From Clostridiales bacterium UBA1701 (GTDB lineage: Bacteria; Bacillota; Clostridia; Oscillospirales; Oscillospiraceae), in assembly GCA_002320035.1 (NCBI GenBank), contig DCJL01000017.1, forward strand, positions 133,606 through 139,559: 5,954 nt of DNA, given 5' to 3'. The stretch's first letter is position 1. Each line of letters begins with the position of its first letter. The position numbers and the translations under genes were made by a program. This document shows positions 5,805 to 5,954 of this stretch, one piece after another. The notes beneath the pieces were generated by a model that ran no database searches, was not told where the DNA came from, and saw only the letters and a list, made by a program, of their open reading frames with translations.

Positions 5805-5954
5805 TCAATCGGCGGCGCGCATGGAGAGGAAGGCGTTGATAAAGCCATCCAGATCTCCGTCCATCACGTTCTGGATGTTGCCGTTTTCGTACTCGGTTCT
5901 GTGATCTTTCACGAGCTGATAGGGCATGAACACATAGGAGCGGATCTGGCTGCC
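5805..5954 (-). CDS. prfB: Peptide chain release factor 2, C-terminal end (partial)
   Basis: The last 49 codons of prfB, cut by the right edge of the window; the stop is TGA at 5807-5805. The fragment reads 'SQIRSYVFMPYQLVKDHRT' then 'NIQNVMDGDLDGFINAFL', matching the C-terminus of RF2 (IRSYVxxPYxxVKDxRT, DGDLDxFIxAxL) rather than RF1, which has IRTYNFPQGRVTDHR at this place. RF2 recognises UGA and UAA stop codons and triggers peptide release on the ribosome through a GGQ loop. The GGQ loop, the stop-codon recognition motif and the usual internal frameshift site all lie outside the window. A terminator follows at 5758-5779. Confidence 0.95.
   Translation of the reverse strand, partial: GSQIRSYVFMPYQLVKDHRTEYENGNIQNVMDGDLDGFINAFLSMRAAD

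Noticed and set aside
5647..5904. An 85-codon plus-strand frame over the yitT-prfB gap
   Set aside because: It runs into prfB in antisense, crosses the prfB terminator and shows no ribosome site or recognisable protein features.

Overview
The window reads as ordinary chromosome from a fairly GC-rich, low-redundancy spore-forming Firmicute, most likely a clostridial lineage of the Oscillospiraceae type (inference). Support comes from strong AGGAGG-type ribosome binding sites, AT-rich gaps between GC-rich genes, the family mix (DUF4349 lipoprotein, membrane-anchored parvulin, YitT-type membrane protein) and a sequence that looks like a sporulation sigma-E promoter. No mobile element, tRNA, rRNA or CRISPR array was seen.

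Layout. On the minus strand, reading from right to left: the last 49 codons of prfB (release factor 2) with its own terminator; a small YitT-family membrane protein; then, after a gap holding plus-strand genes, a 603-residue membrane-anchored PpiC-type peptidyl-prolyl isomerase, a TcdA-like ThiF/E1 enzyme of tRNA t6A modification, and a DUF4349 lipoprotein near the left edge. On the plus strand: a membrane-anchored metallophosphoesterase (3870-4712), divergent from the isomerase, and after it a probable 20-codon small gene (4836-4898).

Transcription signals are unusually readable. A sigma-A promoter drives the isomerase gene, and a weaker extended -10 promoter probably drives the divergent phosphoesterase. 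The isomerase gene ends in a perfect 10-bp hairpin with a T tract, which leaves the tcdA-like gene no promoter room of its own. The DUF4349 gene is preceded by an ECF-sigma-like GGAAC-N16-CGTC motif. The yitT-like gene and the small plus-strand gene converge on one bidirectional terminator.

The genes do not form one pathway. Several products act at the cell envelope (folding catalyst, lipoprotein, phosphoesterase, membrane protein), while prfB and tcdA serve translation. The points most worth a second look are the small gene with its sigma-E-like promoter, the in-frame 33-bp tandem repeat inside the isomerase gene, and the ECF-like promoter of the DUF4349 gene. No wholly new multi-gene system is visible.
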